A stretch of DNA of 64,000 nucleotides from Neophaeococcomyces mojaviensis (Eukaryota > Ascomycota > Eurotiomycetes > Chaetothyriales): contig JAPDRQ010000125.1 of NCBI GenBank assembly GCA_030247915.1, forward strand, positions 1 to 64,000, read 5' to 3'. The position numbers and the translations under genes were made by a program. The notes under the pieces are model-generated. The model had not been told where the DNA came from and did no database searches. It saw only the letters and a list, made by a program, of their open reading frames with translations. Position 1 is the first letter of the stretch; each line of letters opens with the position of its first letter. This document shows positions 21,662 to 33,141 of the stretch, piece after piece.

Positions 21662-22329
21662 GCTGTGAAGTTGTACAGATCGCTTTCTAGATAGATATTG
21701 GAGAGAAGAATTGCTGAATATGCTTGAGTTCTTGGAGAGTTATGAAATTGCAGAAAGTGTAGCAGGTGGGGAAACCAGCCTGATCACCGTAGTGACTGGG
21801 GCAGAATCACTTTCAAATCAATTGCAGCCGGCTTTGTTGTTCTTTTTTGGGCTTGGATTCAACATACCGGGCTACTTCATCCCAGCTCTCTGTCTCCACA
21901 AGTAGAATGTCGTGGTCCTCTACTTTGTCAGATGTTCATCGCAAATTGCCTACACGACTGAAGCCTACACGACTGAAGCCTACAGTGTGAAGTTCCATTT
22001 CCGTCAGACCAATGAAACAAGGATCTATGTAATTGGAGGAAATCAAAGACTACCCCGGCACATCTAAACATATGAAATTCAAGTCTGCGTTGGTCTTAGG
22101 TGTACCTTCGTGTACCACTGGTGTATGTGTCAAGGAAATCTACGTAGACACCAAGGTCCTCATGAAACTGTGCTTGGAAATACTTGTACTCTGAAAAAAT
22201 CCAAGTTACGGGTTTTTAGTATATATTCCTTATTCACACTTCTCAGTATGTAAGTAGCAATATATGTAGGTCTTTTTTAGTGTTTGTATTTATGTCTCAA
22301 CTGTCCTTTGGCAATGTGAAGAAATACGT
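21662..22329. other. Spacer between beta-lactamase-like and DLH genes
   Basis: Normal composition. It holds the promoter of the beta-lactamase-like gene and the 3' flank of the hydrolase. A tandem duplication of gcctacacgactgaa (about 21949-21978) is present. A 64-residue frame at 21711-21905 on the + strand lacks family features and is not called. Confidence 0.5.
21763..21771 (+). promoter_or_regulatory. GGTGGGG word in beta-lactamase-like promoter
   Basis: caggtggggaaac about 104 bp upstream of the start codon. The core and the trailing gaaac are shared with the MFS promoter word at 30976. Confidence 0.4.
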
Positions 22330-23252
22330 TTACTCTGTTTTCAGATATTCCTGGAACCATTCGAGTGCTTGAAGGAAAGCTGATTCCTTTGCGTACCTTT
22401 GCTGCTTGACACCAAGATCGCATCTGACAGCGAAACCATGTGTAACGCCTGAGTACAAGTTCAACTGATAGGGAAAGTTCAGTTTCGCTAAGATCTCCTC
22501 CGACTCATGGCGCTTCTCCTCCGGAAAGATTTCGTCGGTCTCCGCAGCAGCGATAGCCAACGGGCCCTGGATGACTTCTAGCTCTTCTTTTTGAACGAAC
22601 GAAGGGTGAGCAACGTATCCGACATCTATTTTGCCACTGTTCTGAGAAAGATATCGAACAACGTATTTGGCACCGAAACAGTAGCCTACGGCGCCAATGC
22701 GCTGATTTGGTTATGTTAGTGGTAAAATAATAGGTTGTTCAAGGATGCCTACATGGCAGCCATATTTTCCACGCATAGTCGACAGACATTTTTCAACAAT
22801 CGGATCCACGGATGATGGCGTGTGAGGCACTTTGCTCGCACTGTACTCTCCCTGTAACCACTTCGGAATATCGAGCTCACCAACTTTGTTGAATGGTACA
22901 GCATCTCCATAAAACAGGTCCGGCATCAGCACAAAGTATCTGAACAGCTTGCCATTAGCACTGCGATGATGACTCCTAAGAAAATCTCACCCGTTCTTCG
23001 CAAACTGATCCGCGATCAGCTGAGCATTATTGAATTTATGGCCAATGATATCCGACAAGCTACACCGTGTCAATTGATGCTTTTAATGTTGTCCAAAGGT
23101 TATGCGTACAATAGTATCCCAAATTTATTTGACGCATCCGCTGGTTCACTAATGTAGATCTCAAAATCGTCGATGGTTTCAATTCGACCGGTGGCTGTGC
23201 CCTCATGCCTGACGCCCTGGTAGCAACAATCTCGTGGTCCGTTCGATGTCAT
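22330..23252 (-). CDS. Dienelactone hydrolase family protein, four exons
   Basis: Exons 23252-23110, 23059-22991, 22939-22753 and 22701-22330 (introns 50, 51 and 51 bp, GT...AG; the second has a tgctaat branch site) give 256 residues, the usual length. It is an alpha/beta hydrolase of the dienelactone hydrolase family, which opens cyclic esters. Visible parts: MTSNGPRDCCYQGVRHEG N-terminus typical of fungal members, GILFLSDIIGHKFNN (45-59), LMPDLFYGD (75-83), nucleophile elbow GYCFGAK with C141, catalytic D189 in AETDEIFP and H221 in GVTHGFAVR. The Cys-Asp-His triad is therefore complete. No signal peptide, so cytosolic. It lies on the same strand as the two preceding enzymes. A role in lactone or ester cleavage in a metabolite pathway is inferred; the substrate is unknown. 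Confidence 0.93.
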
Positions 23253-24284
23253 TGTCGCTTCAGTATGAGGTAAGACTATCTAGCCGCCTGTGATGATAGA
23301 GATATAAAAATATAGTGGTCGCACGCTGGAGAGGAATATCAGGAATAGGCGGAAGTGGCGATGAAACGCAATTTACTCATCGGTCTAGAGGCTTGGAGCG
23401 AGGCGTAATAAGCATGCATAGAGAATAGGATGATGGAAGCAGAGCTGGTCATTCGCATGAACCATATGACTTACCTTCAAATCTGATAGAGAGTTGTCTA
23501 CCCTAAAGCTCGGTAAGTCTACAGTACTTGGTTAAAGTAACATTACAATGAGGTTGTGACTGATGTAAAAACGAACCCCAACGGATATATATTGCCGTCT
23601 TGTAGTGAAATTGGGGTAAAAATCTTTGGTGGGGATAACAAACTAGGAAATGAGTAAGTGTGCACATCGTGCAACGCAACGATCGGGTAAGTGAACCCCG
23701 GCATAATGCCACACCGGTGTAATACCATACTAATTAATCGCTGTTATTGTTTATATTATCGTCGATATCGACGTTGATTATGTCGTAAACGTAGAATCAA
23801 TACTGATTCTGCTCGATATTACTATATATTACTGCCCATATAGTCTTACGAGCCTTTAACTATCGATCTCGCTACGCCTAGGCCTTATTTCGTAGCGTTA
23901 TTAGGTTCTAGGCAGCCTTAATTGTCGTGATATCTTTAAATAGTAAATTAGGATTAATTACCTTCTTGTTTACTATCCGTTAATTATACTCGTTAATAAG
24001 TGTCGATTAATAGTTAATTAAATACTACTAGAGTATAAGAGTAGTAAAGAAGTAGGCTAATTAACGTTTAACGAAAAAGAATAGCGTTCTAACTAATCTT
24101 ACGGTATACTTACCGTTTAAGATACGATTAATAGATCGTCGTATTTAGGTTAGGTTTTAAAAAATACGTTCTACGCTATTTAGTACGATTAACGTTTAAA
24201 TATACTACGTTTTTAGTATAGTAAACGCCTAACGAGGAATCTAATAATAGAATAGTACTTATATAGATTTAATAATACGATATT
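23253..24284. other. DLH upstream region, then RIP-mutated DNA
   Basis: Normal composition to about 23735, with G-rich words in the DLH promoter. From 23740 the sequence is AT-rich and CpA-poor with no readable motif. Short frames at 23503-23728 overlap each other and have no family signature. Confidence 0.5.
23626..23634 (+). promoter_or_regulatory. GGTGGGG word upstream of DLH
   Basis: tttggtggggataac, about 376 bp upstream of the DLH start. A second G-run, attggggtaaa, lies 20 bp before it. Confidence 0.35.
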
Positions 24285-24554
24285 TGTTAAGAATAGCAAC
24301 CCCAAAAGGGCTAGTTTAACCCAGGGTGGACCAGTCGATATACTAGTGTAACCAGTTGGTCCACAAGTGGGTCCAGTTGGTCTAGTGCTTTCCTACCACC
24401 TGACCAGCCTCTCTATTTCGTACCCCTTTTAGAGGCTAGCTATTCTTTATCCCTGTTATAGGTGCATATATAAAAAAGGACTCTCAGCGCGTATATAGAA
24501 TAATAATAAGGTATTTAGTCACTATCTACCTACCACTATCTATTAAACTTAACA
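24285..24554 (+). mobile_element. Solo LTR, TGTTAAGAATAG family
   Basis: 270 bp, with perfect atatt duplication (24280-24284, 24555-24559) and both TG and CA ends intact. Contains the extra ccagttggtccac block. Confidence 0.9.
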
Positions 24555-25029
24555 ATATTTACAGCTATAAAGTCGTTATATATATATTATCTATTATATC
24601 TTTTTTTTATATATTAATTTAGTACTAAATAAATCTTACTCTCTTAACTAGTTAAAAGTCGATAAGAAAAATAAAGTTTATAATTAAAAATTAATATCGA
24701 TCTTTTAGATTTCAAAGTACGTTAGATTAGATAATTAAAAAGTATAATTAGTATAAAACTATAAGTATAAAAATAGAACTTAGTTTTAATAGTACTTTAT
24801 ATAAATTTAATAATAATATAATTATTATTACTATTAAGAAGTAGAATTCGATATTAGTCGTTATACGTCTCTAAAAAATATTTTTTAAACTAGTATAATC
24901 TAATTCTATTATTAATTCAGTATTTAGTATATTACTAATTTTGAACTATATTATTTTAAAGCTCTTTATTTGATAAATAATAATATTATATACTTTTTAT
25001 TTTATTATACTAACTAACTTAATAATAAA
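24555..25029. other. RIP-mutated DNA, no gene
   Basis: Very AT-rich with T-runs near 24600. No motif recognised. Confidence 0.55.
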
Positions 25030-25790
25030 TACTTATTCGCGATTATTAAATGGTTAAATATATATATAAAATAAAAGGAAAACGTTTAAATAACGGTTTA
25101 ATTAGTATAAATATATTATTCTATTTAAAGTCCGTACCCTACGTAGGTCTATATAGACCTTACCTTACTCTTCTAGCTACAAAAACCTCCGGTAAAGGAA
25201 AAGCTAAGTTATTATCGTTATACAGCGCTTCCGTAGCCTATACGCGGCGCACCTACCTAGTTGCGTTCTTATCTACTGGTCGGCCTTGGCGTATATACAC
25301 ACAGCGGGAGGGCCTATTGAGTTACTAAATTATCTATCTATTACTCTTTCTCTAGAGCACGTACTCGAGATGGTGTACATTCTATACGTAGCTAGTATAC
25401 GACTACTATACGTTAATACCGCGCGGCGGGCGCGAGCGCGGTACAGTATAGCTACTCAAGTTGGCCTTCCTTCTTCTTTATCTAGATTCCTTTCTTAATC
25501 ATACGTAGACCGCGATCTTTCAGCGTAGCGTCGTCGGACTTAGGCCTACTCTTATTCGGCTACTAGGTCCGTTCGATACTCAGGACGTATTCTATAGTTA
25601 TAGATCGTGACTATCGTTCGTTATTATTCACCTAGGACCTAAAACTAAGAACTATATCGTTTTCCTACTTTATTCGTTCGTACGTACGGCGTCGACGACT
25701 TAATACGTTTCTATATTAGCTCTATAAGTAGGTTACTAGGCGCTTTTATAGAAAGATATAGAGTCCGGCTTTAGCGCTTAATTAGTATAA
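25030..25790 (+). repeat. Left arm of a ~750-900-bp dispersed inverted repeat
   Basis: Matches the reverse complement of about 39537-40425 over most of its length. Shared landmarks are aggtctatatagac, cttactcttctagctac, a GC-rich core ccgcgcggcgggcgcgag (near 25421), ttccttcttct and tacgtacggcgtcgacga. Open frames of 70-92 residues here are chance products of the AT-rich code and match nothing. The two arms enclose the MFS island and about 14 kb of DNA. Confidence 0.7.
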
Positions 25791-25845
25791 ATACTAAGAT
25801 CAATACTTAGCTTATTTATACTCTATATATTCTAGAACTAAATAT

Positions 25846-26042
25846 TATCGTAGGAATACGGTGCATTTCTTACGAGGCAGGTTTACCGAGTGCACTACAT
25901 ATAGCTATTTTTAGAGGATACCTCCTTAAGAAAGAGAGAACAATCGAGCGAGCGACCAGAAGAGTGAACATTATCCGTCCTTCTAGCTATCCTATCTAGT
26001 CATTATATGATCTCAAATGGAGCACCCTTAACTACCACCACA
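25846..26042 (+). mobile_element. ~200-bp TGTCGTGGG-family element, lightly mutated
   Basis: 197 bp from tatcgtagg (mutated TGTCGTGGG) to ccaccaca, flanked by atat (25842-25845, 26043-26046). Same sequence as the copies at 7226 and 27635 but in the opposite orientation. Confidence 0.85.
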
Positions 26043-26282
26043 ATATTAAACTTTAAATAACCAGATTATAATTAAGTAAAAAAGGCTTAAAAACTATTAT
26101 TTATAAACACTTAAGCTTTTATAAAATTAAGCTTTTAGTTTATGTTAGTTTTAAGCTTAGGATACCGATTAAATAATCGATATATCTACTCTTTTTAACT
26201 ATAGTAGAGCTGTTTATATTTTTAGATTAAGAAGAATAATCTTATAAAGTTATATATAATTAATAACTTTTTCTTTTACTTT

Positions 26283-26771
26283 TATTAAGAATAGTAAGTC
26301 CTAAAGGGATAACTCTAACCTAGCGTAGAGCTATTTAATTTATAAGTAGGCCTAGTTAGTTTAGTACCTTCCTAGCTACCTAACTAACCTCTTAATTAGT
26401 ATCCTTTTTCGATACTATCTATTCATTTGTCTCTATTATAGGTATATATATTATCGTAGGGATGAGCGCGTATTATAATATAAGGCAGGAAGATGCTCGT
26501 AATATATATAGAGGAAGGTTAGCCGAGCGTAATCTATAGCCTCGCGATTATCTATTAGGGATATCGTATAGGAATACAGAAAGAAGTAAAATAAATAATT
26601 ACGACAGTGACTTTACGGTCTACGTATCCTCTAACCTTCTTCTTTCTTATATAGCCGTAAAATATATATTCTTACTTTCTACTATAATATATAGCGACTA
26701 TCGACGCGTATATAAAATAATAAAAAGTTATTTATTTACTATTTACTAGTCGCTACCTTTTAATCGTAATA
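26283..26771 (+). mobile_element. Solo LTR of the TGTTAAGAATAG family, split by a nested element
   Basis: The left part is 26283-26451 and the right part 26687-26771. Between the two lies the 235-bp element. The LTR sequence is continuous when the insert and one atat duplication are removed. No outer duplication can be seen, probably because of mutation. Confidence 0.75.
26452..26686 (+). mobile_element. 235-bp TGTCGTGGG-family element nested in a solo LTR
   Basis: Runs from tatcgtagg to ttctactata, flanked by atat (26448-26451, 26687-26690). Its interior matches the left half of the 497-bp copy (tataaggcagg, tcctctaaccttcttctttc). RIP-type transitions cover the whole copy. Confidence 0.82.
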
Positions 26772-26889
26772 TTATTATATATATTAAGTATTATATAACT
26801 AAAGAAGTAGTTTAATCTAGAATAGCTTAACTAATATTCTTTAAATCTCTTTTAGTACTATTAGTTATTCTATTTATTATACCTATTAT

Positions 26890-26892
<3 letters not shown>

Positions 26893-26920
<28 letters not shown>
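26893..26920. repeat. (TA)14 microsatellite
   Basis: Perfect TA dinucleotide tract in a truncated LTR-like remnant (ctattataggtatata context). Confidence 0.9.
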
Positions 26921-26929
26921 GGCTTCTCC

Positions 26930-27370
26930 TTAAGTTAGGTTAGTCTAATAGGTCGATCTAATCAAAGTAATTGACGAGCTTAGCCGGACGGGTTTTTAAA
27001 AGTAAGAATCCGACCCTAAAGAACCCGGATTTAGAAGAAAACTAGATAGGCTACTTAACGAGTACCTAGATCTATTACGGGTTAGAATTAAAGCCGATTC
27101 ATTAAATTAAATATACTATAAAACAACGGTTATAATAGTTTTAAAAAACTAAATCCTAATTATTAAGCAGAAAAATCGACCCTAAGCGGGCTTAACCCGG
27201 GTCCTTTCGGGTAAACCTATCTAAAGAGTGGTCTTAGTAACTCGTCGGGTACCTCGACCCGGCCCTATAGAGTTTATAAATCGGGCTTAGAAGGGTAGGA
27301 ACTCTGTTCTTTACCCTAAAGGGTAGAGTTAATAGAGGTCGTCGATTAGCCTAACCCTCTTAGAAAAAAA
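26930..27370 (-). repeat. ~430-bp dispersed repeat, inverted copy
   Basis: Reverse complement of 49710-50165 and 35415-35835. Shared landmarks are gacgagcttagccggacggg, aatcctaattattaagcagaaa and acccgggtcctttcgggt. Less mutated than the other copies. No coding sequence read. Confidence 0.7.
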
Positions 27371-27634
27371 AGCTTATATATAGGATCTATTGATCTATAG
27401 AAGTAATAAAACATATTAATTAGTAATTCACTACCTATCGCTACTTCTCTAATTTAAATATTATTTATCTTATTAAACTACGCGTACATATACTAATATT
27501 ATATATTAAAAATAGCTAATATAAGTAAATAGAATAATTCTTATGTTTTAAGTAAATAACGCGATCTTATTAAAATAAACTTCGATTCGATCTCGACTAA
27601 TATAGTTTATTAGATTAAATCTAATAGTAAGTAT
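27371..27634. other. RIP-mutated DNA
   Basis: AT-rich. The part at 27480-27600 resembles 14255-14345, so it belongs to the same dispersed repeat. Confidence 0.5.
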
Positions 27635-27835
27635 TGTGGTGGAAATCAAGGGTGCTCCATTTGAGATCATGTAATAACTAGATAGGATAGCTAGAAGGAC
27701 GGATGATGTTCACTCTTCTCGTTGCTCTCTTGATTATGATTATTCTTTTTCTTAAGAAGACATCTTCTAAAAGTAGCTATATGTAGTATACTCGGTAAAC
27801 TTGCCTTATAAGGAATGCACCGCATTCCCACGACA
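27635..27835 (-). mobile_element. 201-bp TGTCGTGGG-family element, unmutated copy
   Basis: TGTGGTGG to CCCACGACA, flanked by gtat (27631-27634, 27836-27839). Near-identical to 7226-7425. Confidence 0.88.
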
Positions 27836-27957
27836 GTATAAGCTATACTTAAATAAGTAACTATAGCCTAGAATTAGCTTAATTATAATACTTCTAATAT
27901 TTAATTAAAATACTATAAATATAGCGAAACGATAATAATTAAATAGTAAACTATACT

Positions 27958-28208
27958 TATTAAGATTAGTAGGTAGCGACAGGTAGATACTAAGTAAATA
28001 ACTTATTATTGTTCTATATACGCGCCGATAGTCCTTATATATATATACACCTATAATAGGGATAAATAAATGGCTGGCCCCTATAGGGGTAGGAAATAGA
28101 GAGGTTAGTTAAGTAGTAAGAAGGTTACTAAACCAACTAGCTCTACTAGTAGAGTAACTAGTTTACCCTAGATTAAACTAGCCCTTTTTAGGTTTACTAT
28201 TCTTAATA
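27958..28208 (-). mobile_element. Solo LTR, TGTTAAGAATAG family
   Basis: 251 bp, flanked by atact on both sides (27953-27957, 28209-28213). Moderately mutated. Confidence 0.88.
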
Positions 28209-28340
28209 ATACTTAGTAAAACGAATTTAATGGAGTATTATAAATTTAGCTATTATAACTATAATCTAATCGTAATCTTATAATAGACTAGATAAGTATA
28301 AAGCTAGTATCTATAAAGTATAGTTTGATAAGTAGATTAG

Positions 28341-28590
28341 TATTAGAATTAGAAGGGTAGCGGTAGGTAGTAAACTACTAATTAACTTATTATTATTTTA
28401 TATACGCCCCGGTAGTCCCTATATAACTATACCTATAATGAGAATAAAAAGAATAGCTGATACTAATAGAGGTACTAATCAAGAGGTTGGTTAGGTAGCT
28501 AGGAAGGTACTAAGCTAACTGGTTTCACTTGTGGACCAACTAGCTTCACGCTAGGTTAGAGCTGCCCTTTAGGACTTGCTATTCTTAACA
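28341..28590 (-). mobile_element. Solo LTR, TGTTAAGAATAG family
   Basis: About 250 bp in the same orientation as its neighbour 130 bp away. No clear duplication at its ends. The right end attcttaaca is intact. Confidence 0.78.
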
Positions 28591-29149
28591 AATAATACTA
28601 ATAATACGGTATAAAATATACGTAGTAGCTGGTAGTAGCTTATGGAACTATAGGGTATTAAATAATAGCGTATACTATTTAAGTTAAGACTAATTTTATA
28701 TTTTGTACACGTGAAGAATAACACCACTACTACGATCCACCTCTTCTAACGATTCTATACTAAAGACGCCCTGGCTAAGTGTTTTAAGGCACTTAAGGCG
28801 TCGAGTTTTACGACTACTTTATTCAAGTCCTGCTGGTGCTCGAAATTAGGCATAGTTGGTATGTTCAAGGTATCGTTCGATAGAGCTCGTCTCGCTGCGT
28901 ATAATAGTGCTATTCCGTCAGTAACAGGTAACTGTAAGAACGTGTAGTAATGTGTTGAGTATTTAGATGGAAACACCACATTTCGTGGGTGCAATTGCAC
29001 TTTTGCGGAGTGACACTGTCCCGCTGTAGCTTTTCCTCACATAATGTAATGAGTAGGGCGAACAAACGACGCGTAAAAATTAGCGCGAAACACTAGTTGT
29101 CCATTCTTGTACGTAGGGAGGATCTAGTGCCAAGCCTAGGGCTCTCCGT
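28591..29149. other. 3' flank of the MFS gene
   Basis: Composition becomes normal at about 28690. An 81-residue frame at 28755-29000 (- strand) has no recognisable family and may be chance or a remnant. Confidence 0.45.
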
Positions 29150-30837
29150 TTAATGCTGGTGAATACCAAATTTTTCCAACCCACCATAACGAGCCCACCA
29201 GCTCCGATTCTTCTTGCCCAGGACATACATTGGTATACTCAGGGCATACACAGCCATCAAAACGCCACCTTGCATGTCGAAGTATTTAGCTGGCCCAACC
29301 TTTGCCAAGTAATTGTTGACCCAGTATGAGGCCTGAAATCCCAAAATGTTTTTGAACAACATACTAAACATTACCATCTCTGTACTTTCGTTTCGGTGTG
29401 CATCGACCATGTATGCATTGGCAATACCGCTGCCGAGGATGAGGCTGACACCATAAATACCATAACAAGCGCTGAAAACGTATGGGCCTTTTCCGTCTTC
29501 AGTCATGTGGCCCATGAGGAAAAGACCTAAAGCGCCTGCTATGGCTGCTAAGATGACAGGGAAAATGCGAAATTCAGGCTCATAAATACCCTTGTTTTTC
29601 CGAGCGCAAAAAACGGCAATAGGATCTGATCCAAATGCCAGGAATGCACTCCCTAGGAGCCCGCCAATAAGTCCGCCGATGCTGAGGTTACCTACTGCGG
29701 ACGCAGACAAATTGTTGGGCGGTGCAGCCCAGATTTGAGAGATCACGAAAGAAGTCGTCATCAACCAGGCGGTGGAGAAACCTTGTGTCAATGCAGCCCA
29801 GATAGTGGCAGGGTTAGCCAGAGTTAAGAAGGGGGCGACGATAAGGAGGAACGGGTTAGTTGAGTTGAACCGGCCATTATAAATTGCGGTCCTTTGCCAG
29901 AATGTTTTTGCGGCCGGCGTCAGCGAATCCTCTGAAGACAATGTTTCCTGCACTATTACTGTTTTCTCTTTCGCCTTTGACAGCTCTTTATAGTGATCGG
30001 TAGTCGCAGTATCCGTTTCATAGATCTCAGACCGATGGTATACTGTCTCTGGAACAAAGAAGAAAGTCATAATGCCTTGGAGGGTTACACATGGTAGTAG
30101 TAGGTGGAAAAGATATTTCCAACCCAGATTGTCGTAAATGACTCCCGCTATGATCGGCGACAGGAAACCCGTACAGTACCCTGAGAACTGCATAGCGGTG
30201 ACACGAGAGCCGCGTTGGTGTACAAAGTACAACTCGCCCGTCATGGATACAACGAGTGACTCAAAGGCTGGAGCTGCAAGGCCCTGAACGAGTCTTCCAG
30301 CAAGCAGTATCTCGTATGAAGTCGCACACTGGCATACAATGGTGCCAATGAATCCAAAAAAGCTGGAGAGAAGAAAGACAGGGCGCTTTCCAAAGGTCCG
30401 CGATAACATAGCGATGATTAGACCAAAGAATCCGATAACCACCATCATCATCCCAGTAAGCTGGGCAATGTCGCCGAGCGGTCTCTCGAAAGTTGTGGTT
30501 AATTCGTAGATGGCGGGTGTCAGTATTGGAATGGCGACGCCAGTGTAGATGACACAGCCGAAGGACACAATAGACAGAGCAAGATCTTTTCTCCATAACG
30601 GCCAATTCTTTCGAACCTGGTTAGCATATAGCTCCGGCAACGGCAAAGGGTACAGACCAGTGGGTCATTCGGATCCTCTGATGGCTGCGGAGTCAGCACG
30701 ATGTGTGAATATCTTCCCGATCCATGCTTGAGCCTCGTAGAGGCTTCGGCTGAGGCGTGGCTGGAATGGTTATCTAAGAGCACCGTGCCAGGCACGTGCT
30801 CAAGTTTTGTGTCGTCCAAGATGCAGAATGAATCCAT
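29150..30837 (-). CDS. MFS transporter, drug:H+ antiporter (DHA1) type
   Basis: Two exons (30837-30658 and 30607-29150; 50-bp intron with a tgctaac branch site) encode 545 residues. The hydrophilic N-terminus ends HIVLTPQPSEDPNDPLNWPLWRKDLAL, the classic entry of fungal DHA1 exporters; the splice restores exactly this NDPLNWP motif. About twelve membrane spans follow, with a motif-A-like RTFGKRPVF after span 2, GRLVQGLAAPAFES in span 4 and a long cytosolic loop of charged residues in the middle (about 257-312). The intron starts gtctgt rather than the usual gtatgt or gtaagt, a weak donor. The likely role is export of a metabolite or toxic compound at the plasma membrane. It sits alone in its island. 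A GGTGGGG word lies 139 bp upstream. An internal in-frame start near 30646 would lose the N-terminal exon and is less likely. Confidence 0.93.
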
Positions 30838-31458
30838 GGTTTGTGGTTAACCAAGCATGTTGAAGTTTGACCATGGCTGCCGCAGGCTTTCATATGGACC
30901 TGAACCCCAACGGCATTGTGCCAATGTTCGTGGGGTACCGAAGAGGTCTTGCGAGTAAAACGGCCGATACTTACTGGTGGGGAAACTCCTCCACATTTCG
31001 GAACAGAGTGGGCTCACTAAGGCGTGGCTCTATCAGCCACGGTTCTTCTAGGCCCAACAGCTTAGTTCATCTTTCATCATCGCCCCACCCCGTTTGCAGC
31101 CCTTTGCAGTCGTGATGGCAATCTACGAGGGGCCCCCAGTATTTTGTTCTGTGCCCGATGAGATCAATGTGGTGGATAATTGTCAAGCCACCTAGACGGG
31201 CCTGTCTCACGACTGCCGCTGCGCGCCGGCACCTGCGCCCTTCACGTAACCCAGAATTGCAGTAGACCCGCCTTTCTCTATGAGTGGACTCCCGGCCTAA
31301 TACTATATATTTTCTGGCCTGCAACCACAGTAATATACTAACCTTTTTAGTGGTACTATTCCACCGCAATATATCGCAATGCCTTTAAATCACGGTATTA
31401 GAATATCTTAGGCCGCTTAACGCCTTCCGCGCCGGTGAATTTACTAGTATTCGTAGAT
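30838..31458. other. MFS promoter region and island edge
   Basis: Normal composition to about 31370, then AT-rich. It contains the GGTGGGG word and a CCCCACCCC box near 31083. Open frames of 82-100 residues on both strands lack family features. Confidence 0.5.
30974..30982 (+). promoter_or_regulatory. GGTGGGG word in MFS promoter
   Basis: ctggtggggaaactcc, 139 bp upstream of the start. It shares ggtggggaaac with the beta-lactamase-like promoter. Confidence 0.4.
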
Positions 31459-31709
31459 TGTTAAGAATAGCTAGTCCCAAAGGGGCAGCTCTAACCTAGC
31501 GTGAAGCTAGTTGGTCCACTAGTGAAACCAGTTAGCTTAGTACCTTCCTAGCTACCTAACCAACCTCTTTCTTTTGTACCCCCTATAGGGGCCAGCCATT
31601 CATTTATCCCTATCATAGGTGCATATATATAGGGACTATCGGCGCGTATATAGAACAATAATAAGTTATTCACTTACTATCTGCCTACCGCTACCTTTCT
31701 ATCTTAATA
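31459..31709 (+). mobile_element. Solo LTR, TGTTAAGAATAG family
   Basis: 251 bp, tgttaagaatag to atcttaata. Lightly mutated, at the edge of the MFS island. No clear duplication. Confidence 0.8.
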
Positions 31710-32300
31710 ATTACTTATAAAATTCGTATTTCGTAAGTTTTATAGGTAAGAACGTCTATCGTAACTTATATAAAGCCTTTTTACCGTAGTTTATCTATTT
31801 TTTATAGATCTTTAAGAAGATAAGAATATTATCTAAATATATAATATATTTTTCTCGTCGAAATTCTTTTAAAAGGTTATTTATTATAGCTTAAAATATC
31901 ATTAAGGTATTTATTAGTCTTATTAGTATAACTAAGTATTCGTAGACTTCTAAGCTAGTAATAAAGATCGTCTTATATTCTTCTTTCTTAGTTATTCTAA
32001 TTCTATAAAAGGCGTTTAGAATATCTATCTTAATAAACTATTTAGCTTTTTAGAGTCGGTTTCTTATCTTACTAATTCATAGTAACGAATATATATTCTT
32101 TTACGTAATTTAATTAAGTCGTTTATAGTCGACTAATATTCTTTATTCTTCGTTCTTCTTCTTAACGAAGAGTATTAAAAATCTATAAGAAATATCTTTC
32201 TTTTCTTTTCTTTTTTTATATACGCGACCTTTTAAATGTATTCTTTCTTAATACTTTTATTAAGCTAGTCTCGAGGTTATTTACTTTTTTTTTTAGTTAA
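31710..32300 (-). mobile_element. RIP-mutated Ty3/gypsy reverse transcriptase
   Basis: On the - strand, 31730-32020 reads KIDILNAFYRIRITKKEEYKT, VYEYLVILIRLINTLMIF and IIYLDNILIF. These match the RT segments for DIxNAFxRIRI, YEYLVMPFGLTNAPATF and YLDDILI, with RIP-type changes. Upstream coding parts extend towards 32300. The element is truncated on its 3' side at the solo LTR and the MFS island. Confidence 0.82.
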
Positions 32301-33141
32301 TCTCGTAAGAGTATACTGTTAGTAGTATTACTAATCCTTTTTTAATAGATACTTTATAGTTTTATAGTTTATATTCTAGTCGAGTATCGAGTCTTAGTTT
32401 TTATAAAAAATATCTTAGAACCTCTTATATTTTATAGAGTAAGCTTATATTTCTATATTTTCTAGAGTAGTCTAGTGTATATAATGAGTTCACCGCGTAA
32501 AGATAGCTAAGGGTTTTCTTTAGGCTAGAAGATTTCTCTCTAGAATAGACGTTAAATAGAACAATATATTTATTAGTTAGCTTATTCTACTAGCATCTAA
32601 TCGTTCTTAGCGTCTAAATCTGTAGAATTTACCTTATTAGCCTTCCTCTTATATATACTATAAACTACGTACTTCTACACTCTTCGACGACGCGTATACT
32701 TACTTTCTAAAGTTATATCTTAAAGTAGGGTCTTATTACTCCTTCGTAAGATATAAGTTATATTAATCTTAACGTACTTACTAATCGATATAAACTAATA
32801 TATAGATCAGCTTAATAAACTTATCTTACTAAAAAGAGAGATAGCTACTATTTCTAACTTTAAGTTAAAAACCTTTACGAGACTACGACTTAGCCTTACG
32901 TACTTTTTCTAAAATCATCGTTCAATAAATAACGCTATCTTTTTAGTTACTAAATCTACTAGCTTTATACTACTATTTATCTCGCTATCGATTATAAATT
33001 TGGATCTTTCTAATTCATTATTTAGTTAAAACGATTCTACGACGATTTTTACTTTAAACCTCGATATACTCTTCTAATTCTAAATAACAAAACCTTATTA
33101 TCGTAATAATTATCGTTTTCTAAGTTATTAGTTATATCGTT
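32301..33141. other. RIP-mutated DNA
   Basis: Probably the upstream part of the gypsy relic at 31710-32300. No further motif read with confidence. Confidence 0.45.

Noticed and set aside
23503..23728. Two overlapping - strand frames upstream of DLH
   Set aside because: Mutually overlapping, no motif, in the promoter region.
25050..25498. Two open frames of 92 and 70 residues
   Set aside because: They lie in a RIP-mutated repeat present inverted at 39.5-40.4 kb; the frames are not kept in the other copy and match no family.
28755..29000. 81-residue open frame downstream of the MFS gene
   Set aside because: No family resemblance; short and at an island edge.
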